This document shows, in pieces, positions 7,192-16,186 of a stretch of 35,565 bases of DNA. Position numbers and translations under genes: made by a program. The stretch comes from an uncultured Holophagaceae bacterium (GTDB taxonomy: Bacteria > Acidobacteriota > Holophagae > Holophagales > Holophagaceae): NCBI GenBank assembly GCA_903927605.1, contig CAIYNT010000205.1:1-35565 (forward strand). Direction: 5' to 3'. The notes under the pieces are model-generated. The model saw only the letters and a program-made list of their open reading frames with translations, was not told the DNA's origin and searched no databases. Within the stretch, counting starts at the first letter, position 1; each line of letters opens with the position of its first letter.

Positions 7192-8987
7192 CGGCGCCGC
7201 CCCCGCGGCGAGGGCGCAGAGGGCCAGGGTTGGCCGTAGGAGGCCACGAAAGACGCCTGTTGAGCGGCGCTGGCCCTGGAGTCCGGCAGCAGTCGATGAC
7301 TGCGCTCCGGGCTTTCCTCCACGGGCACGCTGGCTTCGAAGACCCGTCCCCGCACCACGGCAAGCACGGTGGCACGGCCTCCGGGGCCCACCTGGGCGAG
7401 ACCACGCTGCACCTCGGCCGCAGTGGTGGTGCGCCAGCCGTCCACCGCCAGGATCTCCATGCCGAAGCTCAGACCAGCCGCCGCCGCCGGGCTGCCGGGG
7501 AGCACGTTCTGCACCGTCGGCCCATTGGCGGCCAGCACCAGGCCGGTCCAGGCCCGAGCGCGGCGTAGGGCGGCCGGTTCCTTCTGCTCCTCAGGCGATA
7601 GCCGCTCCCAGGGCGCCTGGGCTTCCAGCTTCAGCCCGAAGGCACGGCGCAGGAGCGTATGGTCCAACTCGGCGCGGCCCGAGATGTAAGCCCTCCAGAA
7701 GGGCGCGGGATCCTTCCCGGAAAGGTCCTGGTAGGCCCGGCGCACATCGGCATCGGTCAGGCCAGACTCGCCATGCCGGTTCCAGAGCAGGGCGAAGAGC
7801 TCGGCCAGACCCTCCTTGCCCCGGCTGCCTTCGCGGAGAGAGGCGTCCATGAGCCAAGCCACCAGCTCCCCTTTGTCGTAGTAGCTAACGGAGCTGTTGG
7901 GACTGAACTCGTGGGGCTTGTAGAGCCGGATCCAGGCATCCCAGCTGGATTCCTCCAGGCTCTGCTCCAGGCGTCCAGGCCGCTGTACCTGCTCGCTCCA
8001 GCAGCGGGCCAGCTCCTTCGCCGTGTGGTTCCAGGGCACCACGCCCGCCCGCAGGACGAGGACATGCTCCATGTACGCGGTCAGGCCCTCATGGAACCAG
8101 AGCAGCTTCGTGGGGTTCTCGCGGCTGTAGTCGAAGGGCCCGAGCACGGAGTCGTGGAGGCGCTTCACGTTCCAGGCGTGGAAGAACTCGTGCGCCACAA
8201 GCTGGTAGAGCGCGTAGTAGCCCTCGGGCCGGTCGAAGGCATGGCTGTCGGCGAGGAGGCTGGTGCAGTCCCGGTGTTCCAGGCCGCCGCGCTGCCCGGG
8301 CGTGAACGTGAACAGGAACAGGTAGCGCCGGAAGGGGAAGCCGCCAAAGATGGCGCCCGCGGCCTCGACGATCTTCTGCGTGGCCTCCACGATACGGCTC
8401 TCGTCGCCGTTGTGGGCGCCGGTGAAGGCCAGCTCGAAGGCGGTGCCGCCACAATGGAAGCCGTGCAACCGGAAGGTGCCCAGCTCGAAGGGCGAATCCA
8501 CCAGCGCATCGAAATCGCCGGCCCAGCAGGCACCCTCCCGCTGTGGCAGCGCGGAGGCCACCTTCCAGCCGGTGGAGAAACCCTCGAAGCGGACCTCCAC
8601 GGGCCGATCCAGCTGCCCTTCGAGGTAAAGGAAGGTCGCCGCCGGGATGATCTGGGCGTGGGTGGCATCCACATGGTTGGTGCGCACGGTCAGTTCGTTA
8701 CCATAGACCCGGTACCGGAGCCGGAGGTCCCGCTTCGAGGCGGGCAGCCGCCAGCACTGCTTGTCCAGCTTCTCCAGGGGATGCTCCCCGTGGCTATCCA
8801 GCCGCCGCACCCGATCCACGAAGCGGGCGTAGTCGCGCACCAGGTAGGAGCCCGGCGTCCAGGCAGGCAGAGCCGCAACCGCCCCCTGGGCCACCGCCTC
8901 CGCGGGGAAGGTCAGTTCGACTTCGAAGAGATGCTGGGCCAGGTCCAGAGGACGCAGGATGGCCCGGATAGGGGCTGGTTCGGCCAT
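7188..8987 (-). CDS. M61-family metallopeptidase with PDZ domain
   Basis: A zinc peptidase of family M61 (glycyl aminopeptidase-like), 599 residues from the ATG at 8987. An M61 N-terminal beta domain covers about 1-170. The zinc motif HEFFH is at 266-270, with the third ligand Glu300 in FHEGLTAYME. A C-terminal PDZ domain lies at about 480-560 (VLPGSPAAAAGLSFGMEILAVDGW). No signal peptide is visible, so it is probably cytoplasmic. An alternative upstream start would overlap the TetR gene and adds only a basic, non-conserved 15 residues; the chosen start is 5 bp after the TetR stop with a weak GAGG behind it. Substrate unknown. Confidence 0.9.
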   Translation of the reverse strand: MAEPAPIRAILRPLDLAQHLFEVELTFPAEAVAQGAVAALPAWTPGSYLVRDYARFVDRVRRLDSHGEHPLEKLDKQCWRLPASKRDLRLRYRVYGNELTVRTNHVDATHAQIIPAATFLYLEGQLDRPVEVRFEGFSTGWKVASALPQREGACWAGDFDALVDSPFELGTFRLHGFHCGGTAFELAFTGAHNGDESRIVEATQKIVEAAGAIFGGFPFRRYLFLFTFTPGQRGGLEHRDCTSLLADSHAFDRPEGYYALYQLVAHEFFHAWNVKRLHDSVLGPFDYSRENPTKLLWFHEGLTAYMEHVLVLRAGVVPWNHTAKELARCWSEQVQRPGRLEQSLEESSWDAWIRLYKPHEFSPNSSVSYYDKGELVAWLMDASLREGSRGKEGLAELFALLWNRHGESGLTDADVRRAYQDLSGKDPAPFWRAYISGRAELDHTLLRRAFGLKLEAQAPWERLSPEEQKEPAALRRARAWTGLVLAANGPTVQNVLPGSPAAAAGLSFGMEILAVDGWRTTTAAEVQRGLAQVGPGGRATVLAVVRGRVFEASVPVEESPERSHRLLPDSRASAAQQASFVASYGQPWPSAPSPRGRRR

Positions 8988-8992
8988 GGGCC

Positions 8993-9694
8993 TCAGCCTA
9001 GCACGCCGTGCAGCCAGCGGCGGGTCACCCAATTCACCTCGTCTTCGGTGATCTGGTACTGCGGGTCGCGCAGCTTCTCCTCGATGAGCGAGCCCACCAG
9101 GGAGGTGAAGAGTAGCACTTCCTTGCGGGCCTGCACCAGATCGGTGCCAAACGCATGGTGCATGAAGAGGCCAAGCGGACTCAGGCCCTTCTCCACCAGG
9201 GGCATCAGGTCGCGGAAACCGGAATCTGGCGAAGGCACGGCGATGGAGCGGAGGATGAAGCCCGTGAACTCCTGGCTTTCAAGCAGCAGATCCAGGTAGG
9301 CCCGGGAGAGCTTCAGGCAGGCCGCCCCCTGAGCCTTGGGCCCCTTGATCGGCTCGGCAAGGAAGGGTTCCACCATGGCCTGGATGCGCACCGCCATGCT
9401 GGCCAGGGACACCAGGCAGAGCTGCCGGAAGAGGCCCTCCTTGCTGCCGAAGTGATAGTAGAGCGTCGGCTTGGAGACTCCTGCTTCTTCGGCGACCTCC
9501 TTCACCTGCACACCGTCATAGCCCTTGGCCGCGAAGTGGGACAGGGCGGACAGCAGGAGGCGGGCCTTCAGATCGCCCGCCTCGCTGAGCCGCCCAAGGG
9601 CCGCGTGGAAACTGCCATGGGCGCCCACACCCAGGGCCTCGGGCCCGAAGACCGGCACCATCTCTTTCAGACCATGGTCGGGAACGGTGGACAT
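8993..9694 (-). CDS. TetR-family transcriptional regulator
   Basis: A 233-residue one-component repressor-type regulator. The TetR DNA-binding helix-turn-helix lies at about 45-90, with VKEVAEEAGVSKPTLYYHFGSKEGLF as the recognition region, preceded by an unusually long (about 40 residue) N-terminal extension. The remaining residues are the ligand-binding all-helical domain. It is followed after 5 bp by the M61 peptidase and then the coupled glycosyltransferase, so it probably regulates its own operon. A GAGG ribosome site precedes the start. I could not identify an operator with confidence in the 98-bp gap upstream. Confidence 0.92.
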   Translation of the reverse strand: MSTVPDHGLKEMVPVFGPEALGVGAHGSFHAALGRLSEAGDLKARLLLSALSHFAAKGYDGVQVKEVAEEAGVSKPTLYYHFGSKEGLFRQLCLVSLASMAVRIQAMVEPFLAEPIKGPKAQGAACLKLSRAYLDLLLESQEFTGFILRSIAVPSPDSGFRDLMPLVEKGLSPLGLFMHHAFGTDLVQARKEVLLFTSLVGSLIEEKLRDPQYQITEDEVNWVTRRWLHGVLG

Positions 9695-9792
9695 AGGTTG
9701 CCTCGGAAGTCTCCCCAGGATGCCACGAACAGGCTTACTGGGGGTTAAGGGACCTCATGAGCCACAGACCGCCAGTGGGATGTCAGAAAGCA

Positions 9793-10641
9793 TCAGGTGT
9801 GGGCTCCGCCGAGGCCATTCAAAACCAGCGCGCCGGCCAAGACGGCCCCACCCACGGCCAGCCTGGGCCAGTCCACCGCCTCGCGTAACACCAGGCCCGA
9901 AGCGAGGATGGCCAGGGGGATCTTCAGGTTGTTGAAGGTGGCCAGGGTGCCGATGTCCGTGCGCCGGGCACCGGCGTTGAAAAGGAAGAAGCCGAGGCCT
10001 GAGGCCACCACCCCCAGGTAGATCAGCACGGCCAGCTGGTGCGGGCTCATGGCAAGTACCTTGGCCCACTGGACCGAAGGCGCCGCCATGGCCACGGCCA
10101 CCACCGAAGCCCCCAGGTAGAGCAGGCCCATGAGCTCCCGGTCCCGCTTGCCGGTGGCCGGGGCCAGGCGCCGGTAGAGGATCTGGCCCAGGGCGAAGCA
10201 GAGGTTCGCGCCCTGCATCAGCAGGAAGCCGCGGAAGAGCCCCATCCGTCCCAAACCAGACCAGACGCAGATGCCGGTCCCCAGCACCGCCAGCGCGGCC
10301 GTGGCCAGGAACCGCCAGGACATCCGCCGCTCCACCAGGTCATCGATGAACGTCACGAACAGGGGCGTGAAGATGGTGAACAGCGCCACCTCGGAGGACC
10401 GCAGCCAGCGGAAGGAGGCGATGTAGAGCAGGTACATCAGCCCGAACTGCAGCGCGCCGATGCCCGCAAAAACTAGCGCGCTTTGAGGGGAAAGTCCTTT
10501 CACCTTGAGGAAGGGCAGAAACACCAGAGCCGCGAGAACGGTGCGGGCCGCAGTCACGAAGGGCGCACCGAGGCCGCTCACCTGGGCCGTGAGGCCGAAG
10601 GAGAGCGCCCAGATAAGTGACACGATGAACAGCAGAAGCAT
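9793..10641 (-). CDS. EamA-family (DMT) transporter
   Basis: Inner-membrane exporter-like protein of the drug/metabolite transporter superfamily, 282 residues, with about ten hydrophobic segments arranged as two EamA repeats (about 1-135 and 145-280). Characteristic features are the N-terminal LLFIVSLIWALSFGLT, basic inter-repeat residues VERRMSW, and GVVASGLGFFLFNAGARRT in the second half. A GGAG site precedes the ATG. It lies 24 bp downstream of the DUF2520 gene on the same strand. Substrate is unknown; family members export amino acids, nucleotides or other metabolites. Confidence 0.9.
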   Translation of the reverse strand: MLLLFIVSLIWALSFGLTAQVSGLGAPFVTAARTVLAALVFLPFLKVKGLSPQSALVFAGIGALQFGLMYLLYIASFRWLRSSEVALFTIFTPLFVTFIDDLVERRMSWRFLATAALAVLGTGICVWSGLGRMGLFRGFLLMQGANLCFALGQILYRRLAPATGKRDRELMGLLYLGASVVAVAMAAPSVQWAKVLAMSPHQLAVLIYLGVVASGLGFFLFNAGARRTDIGTLATFNNLKIPLAILASGLVLREAVDWPRLAVGGAVLAGALVLNGLGGAHT

Positions 10642-10665
10642 GGCGCTCCGGAATGGAAGGAATCC

Positions 10666-11301
10666 TCAGTCGAGGCTGCGCCCCAGCTTCAGGAAGATCT
10701 CGCGCCAGGGCTCCGGCAGCGCGGCCGCATCGCGGGCGATGGTGGCCTCATCACCTCGCACGAAGGGTCCGGTGCGGCCCGCGGCGCCCAGTGCCGCCAC
10801 ATGGTGCAGGGTCGCCTCCGCCAGCGGCAGCAGGCCCCGGCCCGGCAGCGCCACGCCCTGGGCGCGCAAGAGTGCTTCTGCCCCCAGCCACAGGGTCGCC
10901 GCGTGTGGGGAGGTCAGCACCGCTGCCGCGTGGTAGAGCGGCTTCAGCTCCGCGGGCAGGTCGAAGGCCGCGAAGCCCAGCTCCCCAAAGGCCCGGCGCA
11001 GAGCGTCCGGCACCGCCCCCGTGATGGCCAGAGGCGTGCCGGTCCAGTCCTGAGTGTGCCCATTGAAGCTGGTGAGCGGGTGGGCGCAAGGCACACCTTC
11101 CAGGTGCAGGCTGCCCGCCAGATGCACGCAGCGCCCGGGGAAACACGGCGCCAATTCAGGCACCGCCCGATCCGGCACCGCCAGCAGCACCAGGCCCTCG
11201 GGGCGCGCCGAATGGTCCAGCAGCGCGACGCGCGCCCCCCAGGCCTCCGCCAGCGCGCGCCCCGCGCGGCCCCGGCCCAGGATGGTGAATTCGGTGGTCA
11301 T
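10666..11301 (-). CDS. Rossmann-like plus DUF2520 domain protein
   Basis: A 211-residue protein resembling a short-form 6-phosphogluconate or ketopantoate-reductase-like dehydrogenase. The N-terminus has a nucleotide-binding pattern, TILGRGRAGRALAEAWG (residues about 5-21), then VLLAVPDRAVPELA typical of the DUF2520-associated Rossmann fold. The C-terminal helical DUF2520 part contains LKPLYHAAAVLTSPHAATLW. The ATG at 11301 is chosen because residues before it derive from the repeat-rich gap and are not protein-like. Function of the family is not established; an NAD(P)-dependent oxidoreductase is the likely chemistry. Confidence 0.85.
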   Translation of the reverse strand: MTTEFTILGRGRAGRALAEAWGARVALLDHSARPEGLVLLAVPDRAVPELAPCFPGRCVHLAGSLHLEGVPCAHPLTSFNGHTQDWTGTPLAITGAVPDALRRAFGELGFAAFDLPAELKPLYHAAAVLTSPHAATLWLGAEALLRAQGVALPGRGLLPLAEATLHHVAALGAAGRTGPFVRGDEATIARDAAALPEPWREIFLKLGRSLD

Positions 11302-11315
11302 GGGGACAGTGTAAT

Positions 11316-11516
11316 GGGCTGTGGGCCGCGGGCTGTGGGCACTTGACACCAGTCCCCGTAGCGCCGACCCACCGGAACGGACCGAAAGCCAACACCCGTG
11401 CGGCCTTGATCCAAATCGGTGCCGCCCCAAATGAGCGGCCCAAAGGCAAAACCCAACGCGGCCCACAGGGCCGCACCCCATCGAACCCACGGCCCACAGC
11501 CTACCGCCCACAGCCC
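11316..11516. repeat. Repeat-flanked intergenic element (ACAGCCC family)
   Basis: Two 25-bp arms, 11316-11340 and 11492-11516, are inverted copies matching at 21 of 25 positions; each arm is itself two direct GCCCACAGCC-type units. Between them lies a perfect 7-bp hairpin with a 3-nt loop (11458-11464 with 11468-11474). No protein-coding stretch is convincing in this 224-bp gap between divergent genes. It looks like a REP/BIME-like or miniature inverted-repeat element, and the left arm directly precedes the DUF2520 start. Confidence 0.65.
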
Positions 11517-11525
11517 AGGTAGTCT

Positions 11526-12230
11526 GTGAGTGTGAAACCAACCCCAGCCCCCTGGGCCCTGCCGCCCGACGTACCGTGGCCGCGATTCCTGCGGCTGCTG
11601 CGGCAACCGGATCCACCGCGGGGCTGGCTGGAAGCCGCGGCGGAGCTGCCGGAGCTGAAGAAACGGCCCCTGCTGCTGCGCTGGATCGCGCAGCATCCCA
11701 AGGCCCCGGCCCACCTCCGCGCGCAGCTGTTGGCGCGGCTGCCCTGGCGGGCGCTGGCGGCGGTGGCCGCGGATGCGGCGGCCCATCCCCAGGCCCGGCA
11801 GCAGGCCACGGAAAAGCTGCAACAGCAGTGGCCGACCCTGACCACCGGCGAGCGTCGCAGCCTGGCCATCCACGCGCCGCGACAGCTCTGGTCCCTGGTG
11901 TGGAAGGCGCCTACGACCACCGTGCTATCGGCCTTCCTCCAACATCCGAAGCTGGGCCTGGATTCCCTCATCGCCCTCATCCAGCCACCCCTGCGCCCGG
12001 CTCAAGTCGAGGCCCTGGCCGCTTCCCGCTGGCGTGAAGCGGGTCCGGTGGCCGAGCAGGTGCTCCAGGCCCTGGACCAGAGCCTCGCCCTGCCTGACTC
12101 AGGCCTCGCTCTGGGCCACGCCGCACCCTGGATCAAGGCGTTGGACGACGAGGCCCGCATCCTCGCCGCCAGCCACGTTCTCACGCCCGCCCTGCGGCGC
12201 ATGGTGCATCCCCGGCGCGAAGCCGACTAA
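11526..12230 (+). CDS. Hypothetical helical (HEAT-like) protein
   Basis: A 234-residue protein I do not recognise. It is rich in Ala, Leu, Arg and Pro, with a recurring pattern of about 23-40 residues starting with HP (QHPKAPAHLRAQLL, AHPQARQQATEKL, QHPKLGLDSLIAL), which suggests stacked helical repeats like HEAT or leucine-rich-variant folds, usually protein-binding scaffolds. The start is GTG at 11526 or 11532; there is no clear Shine-Dalgarno. The stop overlaps that of the convergent elbB gene by 3 bp. Coding status is supported by third-position GC bias and length rather than homology. Confidence 0.65.
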   Translation: MSVKPTPAPWALPPDVPWPRFLRLLRQPDPPRGWLEAAAELPELKKRPLLLRWIAQHPKAPAHLRAQLLARLPWRALAAVAADAAAHPQARQQATEKLQQQWPTLTTGERRSLAIHAPRQLWSLVWKAPTTTVLSAFLQHPKLGLDSLIALIQPPLRPAQVEALAASRWREAGPVAEQVLQALDQSLALPDSGLALGHAAPWIKALDDEARILAASHVLTPALRRMVHPRREAD

Positions 12231-12904
12231 GCGCGTTTCAGGACTTCCGTCACACAGCGTTCAATTCCCACCCACACATCGCTCAGCCGCGCGTCGTCGA
12301 ACATGTAGGCGGGGGTGGTGACGAGCTTGAGGGCCTCGTCGATGATGATCTCCCGGGCGCTGGGGGTGTCCTGGTGGACGTGCCCGAGGTGGTGCATGGC
12401 ATCCGAGCAGCCCGGATCGACCCCCAGGGTGAGGCGCGCGGAGCTCTTCCCCGCCAGCGCCAGGGCCACCAGAGCCGGGGCGATGCAGATGGCGCCTACG
12501 GGTTTCTTCGCGTCGAAGAAGCCGCGCACGAAGGCGGCCACGTCCGGTCGAACATCGGCCTCGGCCCCTTTGAAGGCGAAGGAGCAGTGGTTCTTGGCCA
12601 CACCATAGCCACCCGGCATCACGAGAGCATCGTAGTCCTGGACCCGGGCCTTGGCCAGGTCCAGACACTGCCCCAGGCGCGCGATGCGACTGGACTCCTC
12701 CAGGATGTTGCGGACCGCCCCCGGCACAGGCTGGCCGGTGACGTGGTTGATGACGTGGTGCTGATCGGCGTTGGGGGCAATGCACTGGACCTCCACCCCA
12801 TGCTGGTCCAGGGCCAGCAGGGTGAGTACCGCTTCGCGCACTTCCGCGCCGTCCAGATGGCCGCAGCCAGCCAGCAGCACCGCGGCCTTGAGCGTCTTCG
12901 CCAT
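12227..12904 (-). CDS. elbB: Isoprenoid biosynthesis glyoxalase ElbB-like (DJ-1/PfpI superfamily)
   Basis: A 225-residue class I glutamine-amidotransferase-like protein of the ElbB/ES1 type; E. coli ElbB has glyoxalase activity and was linked to isoprenoid synthesis. Motifs are the N-terminal VLLAGCGHLDGAEVREAV, central MPGGYGVAKN (96-105), and the nucleophile elbow GAICIAP with Cys140. The start at 12904 is preceded by AGGAGG at good spacing, better than the upstream in-frame ATG at 12937. It is divergent from the aminotransferase (74-bp gap) and convergent with the preceding hypothetical gene. Physiological substrate uncertain. Confidence 0.9.
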   Translation of the reverse strand: MAKTLKAAVLLAGCGHLDGAEVREAVLTLLALDQHGVEVQCIAPNADQHHVINHVTGQPVPGAVRNILEESSRIARLGQCLDLAKARVQDYDALVMPGGYGVAKNHCSFAFKGAEADVRPDVAAFVRGFFDAKKPVGAICIAPALVALALAGKSSARLTLGVDPGCSDAMHHLGHVHQDTPSAREIIIDEALKLVTTPAYMFDDARLSDVWVGIERCVTEVLKRA

Positions 12905-12978
12905 GGGAGCCTCCTGAGGAATGGGCCAATTATCCATCCAAAGGCAAGGGACACCCGTGCTTCGATTACCCTGGACCC

Positions 12979-14136
12979 ATGCGCCTCTCCTCCCGCCTGC
13001 CGCAGGGTTTCGAGCCGAACGCCTTGTCGGCTGCGCTGGCGCGGTTGAAGGCGGAGGGCCGGGAGCTCCTGGACCTCACCGTGTCGAACCCAACGCGCTG
13101 CGGATTCGCCTATCCCGAGGTCGAGATCCGCGCGGCCCTCACCCAACCGGCCGTGCTGTCCTACGATCCAGACCCTCTCGGCTCACCGGCCGCCCGCGAG
13201 GCCATCGCCATGCACCATGGCCACGGTTTGCGGGCCGAGGACCTGCTGCTTACGGCCTCCACCAGCGAGGGCTACGCGCTACTTTTCAAGCTGCTGGGCG
13301 ACCCCGGCGACGAGGTGCTGGTGCCCAGTCCCAGCTATCCCTTGTTTGACTGGCTGGCCCGACTCGAAGGGCTGCAAGCGCGGGCGGTGCCCTCCTACTT
13401 CCACGAGCGCTGGCACCTGGATCTCGACGCCCTCGCAGCGGCGGTCTCCCCACGGACCCGGGCCATCGTGGTGGTGAATCCCAACAATCCGACCGGACAG
13501 TTCCTGTCGAAAACCGAGTGGCGGGAACTCACGGGACTCTGCGCCCGGAGGGGCCTGGCCCTGCTGGTGGACGAGGTCTTCCTGGACTATCCCCTGGAAG
13601 CGCCTCAGGACCGCCTGGGCACCGTTCTGCTCGATCCCGACCCGCCCTGCCCTGTCTTCCTGCTCTCGGGCCTCAGCAAGGTGGCGGCCCTGCCCCAGCT
13701 CAAGCTCGGCTGGATTGCCCTGCGCGGTCCCGGTGCGGCGGATTACCGGTCGGCTCTTGCCTTTCTGGCGGATCAGTACCTCTCCGTCTCGGCCCCCGTG
13801 CAGGCCGCGGCCCCGGTTCTGCTGGCGCTGGCACCGGGGATCCGGGAGCAGGTGCTCGGTCGGCTGCGCGCCAACCTCAACATCCTGGACACCGCGCTGG
13901 TGGCACACCCCCGCCTCTCCCGCCTGCCAGTTGAGGGCGGCTGGTCCGTCCTGCTCCGCCGTCCCGCCGTGGACGCGGACGAAGCCTGTGCCCTGCAGCT
14001 CCTGGAACAAAAGGCCGTGCTCCTCCACCCGGGTTCCTTCTTCGATTTACCGGGGGATGGGCACCTGGTACTCAGCCTTCTGACTCCCCAGGACGTTTTT
14101 GGCGCGGGACTGTTACGCACCTTTCCCTTTCTTTGA
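12979..14136 (+). CDS. PLP-dependent aminotransferase, class I/II
   Basis: Fold-type I aminotransferase, 385 residues, transferring an amino group between an amino acid and a 2-oxoacid. Visible are the substrate-side LTVSNPTRCGFAYP (33-46), YDPDPLGSPAAREAIA (62-77), the PLP-phosphate region TASTSEGYALLFKLL, VVNPNNPTG (165-173), Asp198 in LVDEVFLDY contacting the ring nitrogen, and catalytic Lys234 in LSGLSK. The exact donor is not assignable. The DUF4178 gene starts 19 bp downstream on the same strand, so they may be co-transcribed, but the aminotransferase has no obvious functional tie to that module. Confidence 0.9.
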   Translation: MRLSSRLPQGFEPNALSAALARLKAEGRELLDLTVSNPTRCGFAYPEVEIRAALTQPAVLSYDPDPLGSPAAREAIAMHHGHGLRAEDLLLTASTSEGYALLFKLLGDPGDEVLVPSPSYPLFDWLARLEGLQARAVPSYFHERWHLDLDALAAAVSPRTRAIVVVNPNNPTGQFLSKTEWRELTGLCARRGLALLVDEVFLDYPLEAPQDRLGTVLLDPDPPCPVFLLSGLSKVAALPQLKLGWIALRGPGAADYRSALAFLADQYLSVSAPVQAAAPVLLALAPGIREQVLGRLRANLNILDTALVAHPRLSRLPVEGGWSVLLRRPAVDADEACALQLLEQKAVLLHPGSFFDLPGDGHLVLSLLTPQDVFGAGLLRTFPFL

Positions 14137-14155
14137 CGCATAATCTCCGGATCCC

Positions 14156-16183
14156 ATGAACGCCCTTGCCTCTTGCCCCAGCTGTGGTGCCGCCCTGAGC
14201 TTCCGGCCCGGGACCATGGTGGCCGTCTGCTCCTACTGCAAGGCCTTGGCGGCCCGGCGGGACCGCGATCCCGTGCTGCTCGGCAAGGTGGCTGACCTGG
14301 TGGACACCGGCTCGCCTCTGGGCCTGGGCAGTTCGGGCACCTACGCTGGCCGGATCTTCACGCTGGCGGGCCGGGTCCAGCTGAAGCATCCCCTGGGTGG
14401 CGTGTGGGACGAGTGGTACCTGGCCCTGGATGATGGCCGCTGGGGCTGGCTGGCGGAGGCCCAGGGCCGCTTCTATCTGACCTTCACGCAGACCCCCCAC
14501 GGTGTCCTCCCGACCGTTGACAGTCTCCATGCGGGCGGTCTCGCCGACCTTGGCCCGGATGGCCTCTGGACCGTGGGTGAGCAGAGCGAGGCGACTTTCC
14601 ACAGTGCGGAGGGGGAAATCCCCTGGGCCGTGGAGCCCGGTGGCACCTACCGCTACGCGGATCTCTCCGGTAAGAACGGTGCCTTCGCAACCCTGGATTA
14701 CAGCGAGGCTCCGCCGCTCTTCTTCCTGGGCCGCGAGATTCCCTTGGCCGATCTGCACCTCCAGGGCGGCACCCGGAAGCCGGCCAAAGTGGGCACCCAG
14801 AACCTCAACTGTCCCAAGTGCGGTGGTGCCGTGGCACTGCATGCGCCGGACCAGACCCAGCGCGTGGGCTGCCCCAGCTGCGGCAGCCTGCTCTCGGCGG
14901 AAAATGGCAAGCTCGCCTTCCTGAAGAGCCTGAAGCAGCCGCACCAGGATGTGGTGATCCCGCTCGGTGCCGAAGGCATCCTGAAGGGCGAGAAGGTCAC
15001 CTGCATCGGTCAGATGCGTCGCAGCTGCACCATCGAAGGCCAGCCCTATCCCTGGACCGAGTACCTGCTGCTGGACAGTCAGCATGGTTTCAAATGGCTG
15101 GTGGAAAGCGAAGGCCACTGGAGCTTGGCCACCGCCGTAGCTCCCGGCGAAGTCCCTCAGGTGCGCGAAGGGCAGAAGAACCTGTCGAGCCAAGGGCACA
15201 ACTGGCGCCGCTTCCAGGACGTGCAGGCTGTGGTCGAAGGCGTGTGGGGCGAGTTCTACTGGACCGTGGAGCAGGGCGAGCGGGTGCTGGTGTCCGAGTT
15301 CGTGGCTCCGCCCCGCAGCCTCACCTGTGAGCGGCAATCACATCCGGGTGGCGGTGAGGAAGTGAACTGGAGTCTCTCCACCTACCTCGAACCGGGCGAG
15401 GTCTGGACTGCGTTCCAGCTCCAGGGCGCCCCACCACCACCCCAGGGCATCGCTTCCTTCCAGCCCAATCCCCACAGGGCGGCGCTGGCGAAGTCCGTCC
15501 TCTGGATCGTGGGAGCTCTGGGCCTGCTCCTCATCCTGGTCATGGTGGAATCCATGACCCACCGCAATGTGGAGCTGTTCCACCGTAGGCTCGACCTCTA
15601 TGACATGACCCCGGGCCTGCGGCAGGTAGCGGGCGAGGGTGTGCGCAAGGGCATCCCAGCGGGCCGTCCTGCAACGTCCACCAGTCCAGAGACAACCGCG
15701 GCCGAGGCCCAGGAACCGGTCTTCTTCTCGGATCCCATCGTGATCAAGGGCGGGCATCAGAATTTGGCTGTCACCCTCAGCACCCCTGTGGACAACAACT
15801 GGGTCGAAGTGGAAGGGGCCCTGGTCAGTGAGACCACCGGCGTGGCGGAGCTCTTCCTCCTGGAAAGCAGCTACTACCACGGCGTGGACAGCGGGGAATC
15901 TTGGGTCGAGGGCGGCCAGACCGGGACCGTGTTCCTCAGCGCCGTGCCGGCCGGCACCTATGTGCTGCGGCTGGCCCCGTCCTGGAACGGGAAGGTCCCG
16001 CCCATCCGCGTCATCGATGTGCAACTACGCCAGGGGGTCATGCGCTGGCTCTATCCCGGTCTCGCCCTGCTGGCCATCCTGCTGGTGCCCCTGGTCATGA
16101 TCTTCCCCATGGCGGCCTTCGAGGGCCGGCGTTGGCAGGAGAGCATGTACGCACCGAAATCCTCTTCCGGCGGAGGTGACTGA
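14156..16183 (+). CDS. DUF4178 zinc-ribbon membrane protein
   Basis: A 675-residue protein with two repeats of zinc ribbon plus DUF4178. Ribbon one is Cys7/10/25/28 (CPSC and CSYC); its DUF4178 domain spans about 45-210 (WDEWYLALDDGRWGWLAEAQG). Ribbon two is Cys219/222/239/242; the second DUF4178 spans about 255-410 (WTEYLLLDSQHGFKWLVESEG). Transmembrane helices lie at about 446-466 and 631-655, with a beta-rich domain of about 160 residues between them, probably extracytoplasmic, which places the ribbons in the cytoplasm. The function of DUF4178 is unknown. The gene is followed after 3 bp by a miniprotein and, beyond an inserted island, by DUF350 and an aminopropyltransferase, its usual kind of company as I recall. 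Confidence 0.88.
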   Translation: MNALASCPSCGAALSFRPGTMVAVCSYCKALAARRDRDPVLLGKVADLVDTGSPLGLGSSGTYAGRIFTLAGRVQLKHPLGGVWDEWYLALDDGRWGWLAEAQGRFYLTFTQTPHGVLPTVDSLHAGGLADLGPDGLWTVGEQSEATFHSAEGEIPWAVEPGGTYRYADLSGKNGAFATLDYSEAPPLFFLGREIPLADLHLQGGTRKPAKVGTQNLNCPKCGGAVALHAPDQTQRVGCPSCGSLLSAENGKLAFLKSLKQPHQDVVIPLGAEGILKGEKVTCIGQMRRSCTIEGQPYPWTEYLLLDSQHGFKWLVESEGHWSLATAVAPGEVPQVREGQKNLSSQGHNWRRFQDVQAVVEGVWGEFYWTVEQGERVLVSEFVAPPRSLTCERQSHPGGGEEVNWSLSTYLEPGEVWTAFQLQGAPPPPQGIASFQPNPHRAALAKSVLWIVGALGLLLILVMVESMTHRNVELFHRRLDLYDMTPGLRQVAGEGVRKGIPAGRPATSTSPETTAAEAQEPVFFSDPIVIKGGHQNLAVTLSTPVDNNWVEVEGALVSETTGVAELFLLESSYYHGVDSGESWVEGGQTGTVFLSAVPAGTYVLRLAPSWNGKVPPIRVIDVQLRQGVMRWLYPGLALLAILLVPLVMIFPMAAFEGRRWQESMYAPKSSSGGGD

Positions 16184-16186
16184 ATC

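Noticed and set aside
7659..9299. A 546-codon plus-strand open frame opposite the M61 peptidase gene.
   Set aside because: It mirrors the peptidase and TetR genes in the complementary frame; high GC keeps stop codons rare. It has no protein-like motifs, while the minus strand has clear HEFFH and PDZ signatures.
11302..11616. A longer start for the DUF2520 protein through the repeat region.
   Set aside because: The added residues derive from repeats and are not protein-like; the ATG at 11301 directly precedes the nucleotide-binding motif.
14072..15337. A 421-codon minus-strand open frame opposite DUF4178.
   Set aside because: Antisense shadow; the plus strand has conserved zinc ribbons and DUF4178 motifs.
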